Below are positions 50,086 through 58,183 of a stretch of 64,000 nucleotides of DNA, in pieces (positions within the stretch are counted from its first letter, which is position 1; each line of letters begins with the position of its first letter). Both the position numbers and the translations under genes were made by a program. This DNA is from Fibrobacter sp. UWB4 (GTDB lineage: Bacteria; Fibrobacterota; Fibrobacteria; Fibrobacterales; Fibrobacteraceae): assembly GCF_002210345.1 (NCBI RefSeq), contig NZ_MWQI01000009.1, forward strand, positions 1 through 64,000. The letters run 5' to 3'. The notes below the pieces were generated by a model, which did not search any database, was not told where the DNA came from, and saw only the letters and a program-made list of their open reading frames with translations.

Positions 50086-52218
50086 ATGCGGGTTTGGATA
50101 ATAGTATTGTCGTTTTTGCTGTGGACAGCGTGTGATTCTGTCCGTTATGGCTCTGTGCCGTGTGAAGGCGATGAATGCGGTGATATATCCGAAATAGAAA
50201 GTTCTGATTCGAAGGATAGCCTTTCTAGTGAAAATCCGCGCAAAGATAATAAGAGTAGCTCTTCTTCAGTGAACGGTTCTTCGCAAAGGGAACACCGTCA
50301 TCGAAGCTCTAGTAGTAAAGGGTCCGGCAAGGATACTTCGGAAGTTCAGAATCCCATTATCGATACGACTATAACCGGGACATTCACATGTCACGATGGT
50401 GTTCTTGTTCCTGCTGAAGCTGCTGAGGAAACGGAAGACAAAGCGGCTGATTTCCGTAGAGCGGGAGTTGCGATCTCGGGCTTAGCCGAGAAGGGTCCGT
50501 TCCGTTACGGGACTTCGGTAAAGATTGTTGAGCTGGATAGCGTAAAGCGCTTGGCCGATTCTGACAGGTCGCATGAAACATGCATTGTCACTACGGATGG
50601 CTCGTTTAATTTTGCAAATATCAATCTTGTTTCGCCGTATGTGAGGGTCGAGGCGAATGGCTTTTATGTGGATGAGCTGACTGGCGGGGTTTCCTCGTCA
50701 CTGATAAAGCTCAATGCTGTTGTGGACTTGTCTAAGCGCGATTCGTTCAACGTTAACATGCTAACGCACATGGCAGCTCCGCGTGTGAGGAAGCTTGTCG
50801 AAGATTCCGGCAATAACCAGCCAATCGGGAGCCAGAGCGGTCGCGCCCTGAGCGATGTGCTTTCGTCTTTCGGGATTAGCCTTGGCGGTTCTGGCGGTGG
50901 AGGCTATGGCGGTTTTGGCGGCTGGAATCGCGGTGGACAGACGACAGCGTCGAGCAAGTCCGCAGAAGATATTAGCTTGTTCGGTTCGGACGATTACAGT
51001 GCGGCGCTTTTGGCGGTTTCTGTGATGATACAGAGCTATGGCTCGGTAAGCGATATGCTCAAGTTTGCAAATTCCGTGGCCGATGATATCCGTGGCGATG
51101 GCAACTGGGGCGATAATTCTTCCAAGGCGAAACTTGCTGATAAGCTTTTGATGCTCGATGCTGAAGGTGGCCTTGAAAAAATCCGCAAGAACATGGAAGG
51201 CTGGAACCTTGGCAAGGTACCGGATTTTGAAAAGCATGTGCGGAATTTCTGGACAAAGACTCACGGCTTTGAAACTTGCGGTACGATGAATGCTGGCCAG
51301 GTGAAGCATGTGGGTAACAGCCAGAGCGAATACTTTGTCTCTTACTATGAACAGCCGGATGGCCCGAAGATCCGTTTTATTTGCGACAGGACCACTAAGA
51401 ACTGGCGCGTGGCGACTGACCTTGAAAAAGATACGTATGGCTTGGGCGCTGGTGATTACGATGGACAAATCAAGAGCGGAAAAGTCAATCAGGATAAGTC
51501 TTACATTTACGACCAGGGCAAAAAGACCTGGCGTGAACCCGAGCCGGGCGAAATTCTTGAATTTGAAGATGTTGGCGATGTTTTGAAGACTGTTGCAGCC
51601 GGTGAAAAGGTCATCTTTATTTTGCGCCATGCGGAGCGTACAGATGATACTGGTAAGAGCGGGCACTTGACGAGTAACGGAAAGAAGCAGTCACAAACTG
51701 TGGGCGAAAAGTTCAAGGGTGAAAATATTTACTTTGCAAACTCGACTTATACGCGAAGCTATGAGACTTGCGAAAATGTGGCGGCCGGTGCGGGATTCAC
51801 AAGCCTTGTGAGCGATACGATTCCGGATTTGGACGGTGCTTGGTTTGAAAAAGACGAAGCGAAGTTCGAAAGCTACAAGAATTCCGATGGCGGTGGCTGG
51901 GTGGTTACATCGGCCTATGCGTACAAAGGAATTTATATGGATGCGTTCTACCCGCTCAAGTCCCGTGGCGAAGAATTTATAACCGAGGTTGTGAAGCCGC
52001 GTTTTGAAAAGGTCAATAAGGTGGCTGTGTGGATTTCTCATGACATGCTTGTCGTTCCGCTCACGGTGTTCTGCACGGACGGAAAGGTCAATCTGCGCTA
52101 TTTTGACACAAAGCAGTGGATCAATTACCTTGCCGGCGTGGCGATCATCCTGGGTACCGACGGCTCGCTTCGCTATGTGCCTGTGAAGGGCCTAACTTCC
52201 GGCACGATGACGATGTGA
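50086..52218 (+). CDS. Lipoprotein: shared QKGPF-type N-terminal module + histidine-phosphatase domain (2)
   Basis: 710 aa with lipobox LLWTACDS (lipid Cys near 16), a Ser-rich stalk, then the shared module starting GVAISGLAEKGPFRYGTSVK and including INLVSPYVRVEANGFYVDEL and FNVNMLTHMAAPRVRKLVED. A Gly-rich insert (about 270-290, GGSGGGGYGGFGGWNRGG) interrupts it. The linker shows FETCGTMNAGQVKHV, FICDRTTKNW and DLEKDTYGLG, followed by the phosphatase from about 505: VIFILRHAERTDD, HLTSNGKKQSQTVGEKF, TRSYETCENVA and WISHDMLVVPL. The ATG at 50086 gives the lipoprotein signal; the frame is open from 49966 inside the previous gene. Product of a tandem duplication with the gene at 48056. Confidence 0.82.
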   Translation: MRVWIIVLSFLLWTACDSVRYGSVPCEGDECGDISEIESSDSKDSLSSENPRKDNKSSSSSVNGSSQREHRHRSSSSKGSGKDTSEVQNPIIDTTITGTFTCHDGVLVPAEAAEETEDKAADFRRAGVAISGLAEKGPFRYGTSVKIVELDSVKRLADSDRSHETCIVTTDGSFNFANINLVSPYVRVEANGFYVDELTGGVSSSLIKLNAVVDLSKRDSFNVNMLTHMAAPRVRKLVEDSGNNQPIGSQSGRALSDVLSSFGISLGGSGGGGYGGFGGWNRGGQTTASSKSAEDISLFGSDDYSAALLAVSVMIQSYGSVSDMLKFANSVADDIRGDGNWGDNSSKAKLADKLLMLDAEGGLEKIRKNMEGWNLGKVPDFEKHVRNFWTKTHGFETCGTMNAGQVKHVGNSQSEYFVSYYEQPDGPKIRFICDRTTKNWRVATDLEKDTYGLGAGDYDGQIKSGKVNQDKSYIYDQGKKTWREPEPGEILEFEDVGDVLKTVAAGEKVIFILRHAERTDDTGKSGHLTSNGKKQSQTVGEKFKGENIYFANSTYTRSYETCENVAAGAGFTSLVSDTIPDLDGAWFEKDEAKFESYKNSDGGGWVVTSAYAYKGIYMDAFYPLKSRGEEFITEVVKPRFEKVNKVAVWISHDMLVVPLTVFCTDGKVNLRYFDTKQWINYLAGVAIILGTDGSLRYVPVKGLTSGTMTM

Positions 52219-52526
52219 TTTTGGAATTCGGAATTAGGAAGTATGAATTAGGACTAATGCATAGGGCGAGTGAAGCAGGATTGCTTGCAAGCCTATTTCC
52301 GAGCCCAACATTAGGTACTTGAGTAAAACGAAAGTACAATTGTTTAGTTTGGCGGCTTCGCCGCGATTATTTAAATTCCACATTCCGAAATCCGAATTCC
52401 TAATTGTCGGCTTCCCACTGCCTACTTCCTACTTCCTACTGTCTACTGCCCACCAAAAATTGCTATATTCACGCGCGTTGATTTTTATCAAACAGTTCAC
52501 TTAATTAAACATGGACGCATTCCGAT
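52219..52526. other. Intergenic region with degenerate direct and inverted repeats
   Basis: No gene. GGAATTCGGAATTAGGAAGT (from about 52222) is mirrored by CCGAATTCCTAATTG (from about 52391). In between lies GCTTGCAAGCCTATTTCCGA / GCCCAA, similar to 2719-2742. CCTACTTCCTACTTCCTACT follows at about 52423-52442. Just before the gene is GCTATATTCACG, a possible promoter region. Confidence 0.5.
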
Positions 52527-53369
52527 ATGAATGATACACTAAAGAAAGCTATGCTTTTTGCCGCGGTGACAACGGTTTCCGGTGCCTTCGCGTCTGAAAT
52601 CGTAGCTCAACCTGCTGCTTCCCAGGCTGCAAAGGTTGGCCGTTTTGACGAGCAGATCGCTCTGATGCCGGACTCCATTGCCGCTCCGATCAAGGAACAG
52701 CTCAAGTGGATGGATGAATCTACTGTTTTCCAGATTGTGGAAACTCACGGTGGTGGCTATTCCATTCTTTATAAGACATACGAACAGTCCGTTCGCGCCC
52801 GCGATATTCGCGATTCCGTCGAAAATGCGAACGGTACGGCCGTGCTCCCGATTGCTAAGGCTAAGCTCGGCAGCGAATACTGCCAGGGCAAGATGGAAGG
52901 TGGCAAGTGCCATGGTGAAGTCCAGAAGTTCACCCTTGGCAAGCTAGTCGAATTCCAGGCAACAGGCCTCATCGTCGTGATGTCTGTGATCATTGGCCTC
53001 CTCGTCCTCTGCACTATCATGAGCGCAATCATGAAGAAGCTCGGTTTGGACAAGGTCAAGGCTCCGGCTCCTGCTAAGAAGGCTGCTCCGGCTGCTGCCG
53101 CTGCTGCCGCTCCGGCTCCTGCGGTTCGTGCTCCGGCACACTGCGACTGGGATCCGAATGCAAAGAGCATCCATCCGGGATTCACCAACAAGCAGCTCCA
53201 GGCGTTCCTCGGCATTGCCGCCGTCGCCGCCCTCGAAGAACATCCGGGACTGACAAACGAACAGTTCCTCGTGATTGCTACCGCTGCTGCAACGCAGGCT
53301 CTTGGTCAGCCCTGCCGCGTGACCGCTTACAGAAACATTAACTCCCCTGCTTGGACGATCGTCAAGTAA
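52527..53369 (+). CDS. Na+-pumping decarboxylase gamma-like (OadG/MmdD) subunit, extended
   Basis: 280 aa. An export-type N-terminus (MNDTLKKAMLFAAVTTVSGAFA), a periplasmic part (about 25-140), a single membrane helix (about 145-167, GLIVVMSVIIGLLVLCTIMSAI), then an Ala/Pro/Lys-rich hinge (about 178-205) and a C-terminal cytoplasmic domain. Helix plus AP-rich tail is the OadG plan, but classical gamma subunits are about 80-110 aa; this one has added domains on both sides. Its gene is followed by the biotin carrier and beta subunits with short spacers, which supports the assignment. Confidence 0.75.
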   Translation: MNDTLKKAMLFAAVTTVSGAFASEIVAQPAASQAAKVGRFDEQIALMPDSIAAPIKEQLKWMDESTVFQIVETHGGGYSILYKTYEQSVRARDIRDSVENANGTAVLPIAKAKLGSEYCQGKMEGGKCHGEVQKFTLGKLVEFQATGLIVVMSVIIGLLVLCTIMSAIMKKLGLDKVKAPAPAKKAAPAAAAAAAPAPAVRAPAHCDWDPNAKSIHPGFTNKQLQAFLGIAAVAALEEHPGLTNEQFLVIATAAATQALGQPCRVTAYRNINSPAWTIVK

Positions 53370-53417
53370 GGTTCAACTTTTAAAACTTAACAGGCTTTTA
53401 AGCCAGGAAAAATAAAA

Positions 53418-53783
53418 ATGAAGAAAACAGTCCGTATCAGTTTCGAAGGCAAGACCTACGACGTCGAAGTAGAAGTTCTTGATTCCGCAGTTGCTGCAGC
53501 TCCTGCTGCTCCGGTTGCTGCTCCGGCACCGGCTCCTGCTGCTCCGGCAGCCGCTCCGGCCGTCGCTGGTGGCACCGAAGTCAAGAGCCCGCTCGCTGGC
53601 TCTGTGTTCAAGCTCAAGGTTGCTGTTGGCGACACTGTTGCTGCCAACCAGGAAGTGGCTGTTATCGAAGCCCTCAAGATGGAAAACCCGGTCGTCGCTC
53701 CGTGCGCAGGCAAGGTCACCTCTATCTCCGTCAAGGAAACCGACACCGTTACTGATGGCCAGGTCTTGATGACCATTGCCTAA
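53418..53783 (+). CDS. Biotin carboxyl carrier subunit of the Na+-pumping decarboxylase
   Basis: 121 aa: a short N-terminal strand region, an Ala/Pro-rich flexible linker (about 27-50), and a biotinyl domain (about 53-121) with EVKSPLAGSVFKLKVAVGD, and biotinylation site EALKMENP (Lys87), where the common EAMKM has Leu in place of the first Met. It shuttles CO2 from the carboxyltransferase to the membrane beta subunit. Good RBS (CCAGGAAAAA). It matches MmdC/OadA-C-terminal carriers. Confidence 0.9.
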   Translation: MKKTVRISFEGKTYDVEVEVLDSAVAAAPAAPVAAPAPAPAAPAAAPAVAGGTEVKSPLAGSVFKLKVAVGDTVAANQEVAVIEALKMENPVVAPCAGKVTSISVKETDTVTDGQVLMTIA

Positions 53784-53797
53784 TGAGGTAAAAGTCA

Positions 53798-54958
53798 ATG
53801 AGTGGAATTATTAACTCAGTCGCGGACTTCGCCTCGAGCACAGGATTCGCGCAGATTACCGTTCCGATGGTAATCATGTGGATCGTGAGCTTCGTGTTGA
53901 TGTTCCTTGCGATTGTCAAAAAATACGAACCGCTTCTGCTCTTGCCGATTGCTATCGGTGCACTTGCGGTGAACATCCCGTCCGTCGCGTTCTACGACGG
54001 TGGCTGGAGCATCGAAGGTATGTTCAGCCCGACTGGCGGTCTCTACTACTACATCAGCCAGGGTATCCATCTGGAACTCTTCCCGCCCATCATCTTCTTG
54101 GGCGTGGGTGCCATGACGGACTTTGGACCGCTTATCGCTAATCCGCGTACGCTCATCCTCGGTGGTGGCGCACAGTTTGGCGTGTTCATGACCATGTTTG
54201 CAGCTGTCGCTCTTGGTGGCTTTACGCTCGGTGAAGCAGCTTCCATTGGTATCATCGGTGGTGCTGACGGTCCGACGTCCATCTTCACTGCGAACAAGCT
54301 TGCTAAGCACCTCATCGGCCCCATCGCCGTTGCTGCTTACACCTACATGGCTCTCGTGCCGCTCATCCAGCCGCCTATCATGCGCGCTATGACGAACGAC
54401 GCTGAACGCAAGATTCGCATGAAGGCTCTCCGCCAGGTTTCCAAGGCCGAACGCATCGTGTTTGCCGTGATGGTGATGATCGTTTGCGTGCTCGTCGTGC
54501 CGGATGCTTCTGCCCTTATCATCATGCTTATGATGGGCAACATCTTCAAGGAAGCTGGTGTCGTTGAACGCCTCGTGAAGACTTCTTCGAACGAACTCAT
54601 GAACATTGTGACGATCTTCCTCGGCACGTCCGTGGGTCTCACGATGTCTGCTGACATCTTCCTCAAGCCGCAGACTCTCATGATCATCGCTATGGGTGTG
54701 GTTGCCTTTGGCTTCTCCACTTTCGGCGGTTTGCTCCTCGCAAAGATCATGAACAAGTGCTCTCCGAAGAACCCGGTGAACCCGCTTATCGGTTCCGCAG
54801 GCGTTTCCGCTGTGCCGATGGCTGCCCGTGTTTCTCAGGTTGAAGGTGCCAAGTATGACCCGCAGAACTTCCTCCTCATGCACGCTATGGGCCCGAACGT
54901 CTCTGGTGTGATTGGTACGGCAGTTTGCGCTGGTTATATGATCAGCCGCTTGAGCTAG
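53798..54958 (+). CDS. Na+-translocating decarboxylase beta subunit (OadB/MmdB type)
   Basis: 386 aa, nine or more membrane helices. FLGVGAMTDFGPLIANPRTL (with the conserved Asp), IGIIGGADGPTSIFTANKLA (a family hallmark) and NPLIGSAGVSAVPMAARVSQ are the known key regions III, IV and VIII of OadB/MmdB. It decarboxylates the carboxybiotin and pumps Na+. With the CoA transferase at 46424 the likely complex is methylmalonyl-CoA decarboxylase (propionate formation), but oxaloacetate decarboxylase is equally possible; the carboxyltransferase alpha gene is not here. RBS GAGGTAAAAG. Confidence 0.93.
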   Translation: MSGIINSVADFASSTGFAQITVPMVIMWIVSFVLMFLAIVKKYEPLLLLPIAIGALAVNIPSVAFYDGGWSIEGMFSPTGGLYYYISQGIHLELFPPIIFLGVGAMTDFGPLIANPRTLILGGGAQFGVFMTMFAAVALGGFTLGEAASIGIIGGADGPTSIFTANKLAKHLIGPIAVAAYTYMALVPLIQPPIMRAMTNDAERKIRMKALRQVSKAERIVFAVMVMIVCVLVVPDASALIIMLMMGNIFKEAGVVERLVKTSSNELMNIVTIFLGTSVGLTMSADIFLKPQTLMIIAMGVVAFGFSTFGGLLLAKIMNKCSPKNPVNPLIGSAGVSAVPMAARVSQVEGAKYDPQNFLLMHAMGPNVSGVIGTAVCAGYMISRLS

Positions 54959-54968
54959 TTTACCGATT

Positions 54969-55034
54969 CGTCATTGCGAATAGCGTGTAGCAATCTCCAG
55001 ATATTACTGGATCCTTCACGTTGTTCAGGATGAC
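54969..55034. repeat. Dispersed inverted repeat, short full copy
   Basis: CGTCATTGCGAATAGCGTG ... CTCCAGAT and ATTACTGGATCCTTCACG ... TTCAGGATGACG. Confidence 0.65.
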
Positions 55035-55052
55035 GAAATGAAAACTTTAAAT

Positions 55053-55083
55053 TCCCTCGGCAATGCGCCGGGGGATTTTTTTG
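55053..55083 (+). terminator. Terminator of the decarboxylase operon
   Basis: TCCCTCGGC / GCCGGGGGA around AATGC, followed by TTTTTTTT. One position is a T-G wobble. Confidence 0.75.
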
Positions 55084-55219
55084 TTTTATAGAATTTCACT
55101 TTTGTTTTATGGATAAATACTTTTTTGTGTTTTAATTTATAATTGCCGAAATTTGTTTAAAAACGCCATTTTTGTTTTCGCGAAAATATTGCAGGCAAGA
55201 GTGCGAATTTTTAATTTTA
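55081..55219 (+). promoter_or_regulatory. Upstream region of regulator 1 with three TTGTTTT repeats
   Basis: TTGTTTT at 55081, 55102 and 55172 (intervals 21 and 70 bp); the first two extend to TTTTGTTTTAT. The third follows AAAAACGCCA (55159). TAATTTTA (55212-55219), a near match to TAnnTTTG, ends 5 nt before the ATG. The region upstream of the second regulator has the same arrangement with a different heptamer. In such AT-rich DNA some of these could be chance. Confidence 0.4.
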
Positions 55220-55224
55220 AATTC

Positions 55225-56055
55225 ATGAAGTCTGTAACTGAATATAAGGAATACCGCGAATATGTGCTGGATTACTATCGCGAGCGCAAGCGGTGTTCTG
55301 CATTTACGTGGCGCGAATTTGCAAAGGATGCCGGATTTGCTTCGGGCTCGTACTTGAAGCTGGTTTGCGATGGCAAGACTCGTTTGCGCGAAGAGAGCGC
55401 GAAAAAGACTGCGCTAGCGATGGGCCTGGTGGGTTTTGAGTTTGATTATTTTGTCTTGATGGTGCGTTACGAAAATGCGAAAACGGACCAAGAGAAGAAA
55501 AAGTGCTTTGAAGAGATGCAGACGCTTGCTGAGGCTAGCCGTGTGAAAATCCTCGGGAGCGAAATGTACACGTTCTATGAAACGTGGAAACATTCTGTTG
55601 TCCGTGAATTGGCTGTTGCGATGCCGGGTGCGAAACCGAACGAGATTGCGAAAGTTTGCAGGCCTCCGATTTCTGCGGCGGATGTGAGCGATAGTCTGCA
55701 TTTCCTTGTCAAGTCTGGACTTTTGAGGCGTGACATCAAGGGCAATTACCACCAGGCGAACCAATCGCTTTCGACGGGGCGCTTGAACGTGGTTGCTGTG
55801 GCGGTGCATTCGCTTTTGCGCCAGATGGGCGAATTTGCGCTGGACGCTTTTGACACGCTTCCAATCTCGGAACGCCACTTTAGCGGTATCACGATGGGCG
55901 TGACATCAGAAAGCTATGCGAAAATTGTGGATGAAATTGCAGCGTTCCGCAAGCGCATTGTGTCAATGGTCGCGGACGAGAAAAATCCAGAAAAAATTTG
56001 TCGATTGAACTTTCAGTTTTTCCCGTTGACGGAAAAAATTGACAAAAACGAGTGA
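55225..56055 (+). CDS. TIGR02147-family regulator 1 (Fibrobacter paralogous family)
   Basis: 276 aa, cytoplasmic. The opening MKSVTEYKEYREYVLDYY is characteristic of the TIGR02147 (DUF4423-type) family. Residues about 30-60 (TWREFAKDAGFASGSYLKLV) look like an XRE-type helix-turn-helix, and about 155-190 (PISAADVSDSLHFLVKSGLL) like a winged helix. I infer a DNA-binding regulator; no ligand domain is recognisable. It ends in NEXT to the next gene: the stop lies 8 bp before the FISUMP lipoprotein start at 56064. ATG 55225 was chosen because it matches the paralog's N-terminus. Confidence 0.82.
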   Translation: MKSVTEYKEYREYVLDYYRERKRCSAFTWREFAKDAGFASGSYLKLVCDGKTRLREESAKKTALAMGLVGFEFDYFVLMVRYENAKTDQEKKKCFEEMQTLAEASRVKILGSEMYTFYETWKHSVVRELAVAMPGAKPNEIAKVCRPPISAADVSDSLHFLVKSGLLRRDIKGNYHQANQSLSTGRLNVVAVAVHSLLRQMGEFALDAFDTLPISERHFSGITMGVTSESYAKIVDEIAAFRKRIVSMVADEKNPEKICRLNFQFFPLTEKIDKNE

Positions 56056-56063
56056 GTGAGATT

Positions 56064-58172
56064 ATGAAGGTGATGAAGTTTATATCAAATTTTGCAATGC
56101 TTGCTTTTGGGCTTGTGTTTTGGGCGTGTACCGAAAATAATACCGCCGGCACGAGTGATGAAAGCGAGGGCATTGTCGCTATCAAGGATCGTGAAATCGC
56201 GGGCGTGACGCAGAAGGGGCCGTTCTTGACAGGTTCCTCGTTGACGGTCCAGGAACTCGATGGTGAAACGCTTGCTCAGACTGGGAAAAGCTTTAGAACG
56301 AGTGTGAAAAGCGATCGGGGCGATTTTGTGCTTGGTGGTATAAATCTGGTTTCGCCGTATGCCTTGTTGGAAGTGAACGGTTATTATCTGAATGAAGTCT
56401 CTTGGAAAAAATCCGAGGGAATGATTGCGTTAAATGCTCTTACGGATTTGTCGGATCGTAGCCATGTGAATGTGAATATTCTGACCCATTTGACGGTAGA
56501 CCGTATTTTGACTTTGGTTCGACGCGATGGAAAAACATTTGTGGAAGCAAAAAAGCAGGCGGAAAGGGAAGTTCTGAAATCTTTTGCTGTTACGGATGAT
56601 GTTGGAAATAGCGAAGATTTGGATTTGTTTGAAAATAAAAATGGTTCCGTGTTGCTTGCAATATCTGTTTTGATGCAAGGCGAGAGAGCTGAAGCGGCGT
56701 TCTCTGAACTGCTCGCGAAAGCGGCCATTGCATTTGCGGATAGCGGAGTCTGGAATGGACCCGAAAAGGCTGAAGTTGCGGATTGGGCGTTCCTGACAGA
56801 AAAGGAATATTGGGATGCAGGTTATGGTGCCACTAGGCCCTTAATCACCGAGATTAAGAAAAATGTGGAGTCTTGGAATGTGGACCCTTTGAAGAGGGAA
56901 TATTATGCAGATTCTACTTTGGAAGTGTATATGTATGATTTTTGGGTAAAAGAATATGGGCTTGGTGAGTGTAGTGATGAAAACGTGGGTGAAATACGTA
57001 ATAATGCAGATGAGCATAGCAAGTTCTATAATATGAAGTTTAAATGCGATGGAGACTATCATAAGCATTGGATTTGGATGGGTGTCGCTGATTTTTCGGA
57101 CTCCGATTCTTCTCGAATAGTTGATTTGCAAGAACAAAAGACATATAAGATGAAACGCTTTGGGGATACCTTTTGGATGATTAGCAATTTGCAGTATGGC
57201 CCAAAGCCTTTTAAAAGTGTGTACTTGTACAAGTATGAATCTGCATCGAAAATTTGCCCTGTAGGATCTCGTTTGCCTCGATATGACGAAGTTGAAAATT
57301 TGTTGTTACAATATGGTGGTGCCGGGAAAAGTGCTGCTGATTCGTTGATGGCGGTGGATGGCTTCAATGCGCTGCAGGACGGGCCCTTCAGTATAGATTT
57401 TTGGTGGTATGATAAAAATGGCCACAGACAAGAATATGAACAAAAGGGTGTCGCGATATGGATTTCGACGACGGATATTTATTCTTATGAAAATTTTGTT
57501 TTATGGATTGATTCTGCAGGGGCTGAAATAAAAAAAATTACTGATTATTTCTCTGGCGCTTCTGTTCGCTGTGTTGTTAGTCCAGAATCGGATAAAAAAC
57601 AGGATGCTCGTGAACAGAAACAATATAGTGCGGACAGCTACATAAAAGATGTGCGCGATGATGAAGTGTACCGTTTTACTGAAATAGATGGCAAATATTG
57701 GTTGGCAGAAAACCTACGCTATAGAGAACCTGTGCTGGATACTTCGATGTGCGATGATGATGGCTGCCGTTATTCATGGCTTGAGGCTGTTGCCTCTGAT
57801 TCCGCTTACAATGTATGTCCCGAAGGTTGGCGTCTTCCAAGTCGGTTTGATTGGGATGAAATGTTGACATTTGTTGCGAATGGAGTGGTTAAGGGGAGTA
57901 CTTATGATATCGGATATAGATTGTGTGATTATAGAGAATGGGATAAAGGAGACCATATTCTTCAAGGAGAGAATGATCCTTATGATTTTAGTGTAAAATA
58001 TAATGCAGAACATATTTTTTGGACAAAATCCGACACCACTGTTAAGGAACGTTACGGTGATGAATATATCGAAAGCGCTTGGGTAATCGAGATGCGTGAT
58101 AAAGAAGCTGGATTAATTCTTGAAAGAAAACAGGATCGCTATTTAGCCGTTCGCTGCGTAAAGGATAAATAA
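56064..58172 (+). CDS. FISUMP lipoprotein 1 (two FISUMP-like domains)
   Basis: 702 aa. Signal peptide and lipobox LVFWACTEN (lipid Cys near 22). Shared module about 40-300: AGVTQKGPFLTGSSLTVQEL, NLVSPYALLEVNGYYLNEV, VNVNILTHLTVDRIL, LLAISVLMQGERAEAAF. Linker EYGLGECSDENVGEIRNN. First FISUMP-like domain from about 365 (QKTYKMKRFGDTFWMISNLQ, ICPVGSRLPRYDEV, SVRCVV) is degenerate; the second from about 520 (DEVYRFTEIDGKYWLAENLR, VCPEGWRLPSRFDW, AVRCVKDK) is closer to the consensus. FISUMP domains are known chiefly from Fibrobacter and are presumed surface-exposed. Start: ATG 56064; ATG 56073 or GTG 56052 possible. Confidence 0.82.
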   Translation: MKVMKFISNFAMLAFGLVFWACTENNTAGTSDESEGIVAIKDREIAGVTQKGPFLTGSSLTVQELDGETLAQTGKSFRTSVKSDRGDFVLGGINLVSPYALLEVNGYYLNEVSWKKSEGMIALNALTDLSDRSHVNVNILTHLTVDRILTLVRRDGKTFVEAKKQAEREVLKSFAVTDDVGNSEDLDLFENKNGSVLLAISVLMQGERAEAAFSELLAKAAIAFADSGVWNGPEKAEVADWAFLTEKEYWDAGYGATRPLITEIKKNVESWNVDPLKREYYADSTLEVYMYDFWVKEYGLGECSDENVGEIRNNADEHSKFYNMKFKCDGDYHKHWIWMGVADFSDSDSSRIVDLQEQKTYKMKRFGDTFWMISNLQYGPKPFKSVYLYKYESASKICPVGSRLPRYDEVENLLLQYGGAGKSAADSLMAVDGFNALQDGPFSIDFWWYDKNGHRQEYEQKGVAIWISTTDIYSYENFVLWIDSAGAEIKKITDYFSGASVRCVVSPESDKKQDAREQKQYSADSYIKDVRDDEVYRFTEIDGKYWLAENLRYREPVLDTSMCDDDGCRYSWLEAVASDSAYNVCPEGWRLPSRFDWDEMLTFVANGVVKGSTYDIGYRLCDYREWDKGDHILQGENDPYDFSVKYNAEHIFWTKSDTTVKERYGDEYIESAWVIEMRDKEAGLILERKQDRYLAVRCVKDK

Positions 58173-58183
58173 GGAGGCTGGGT

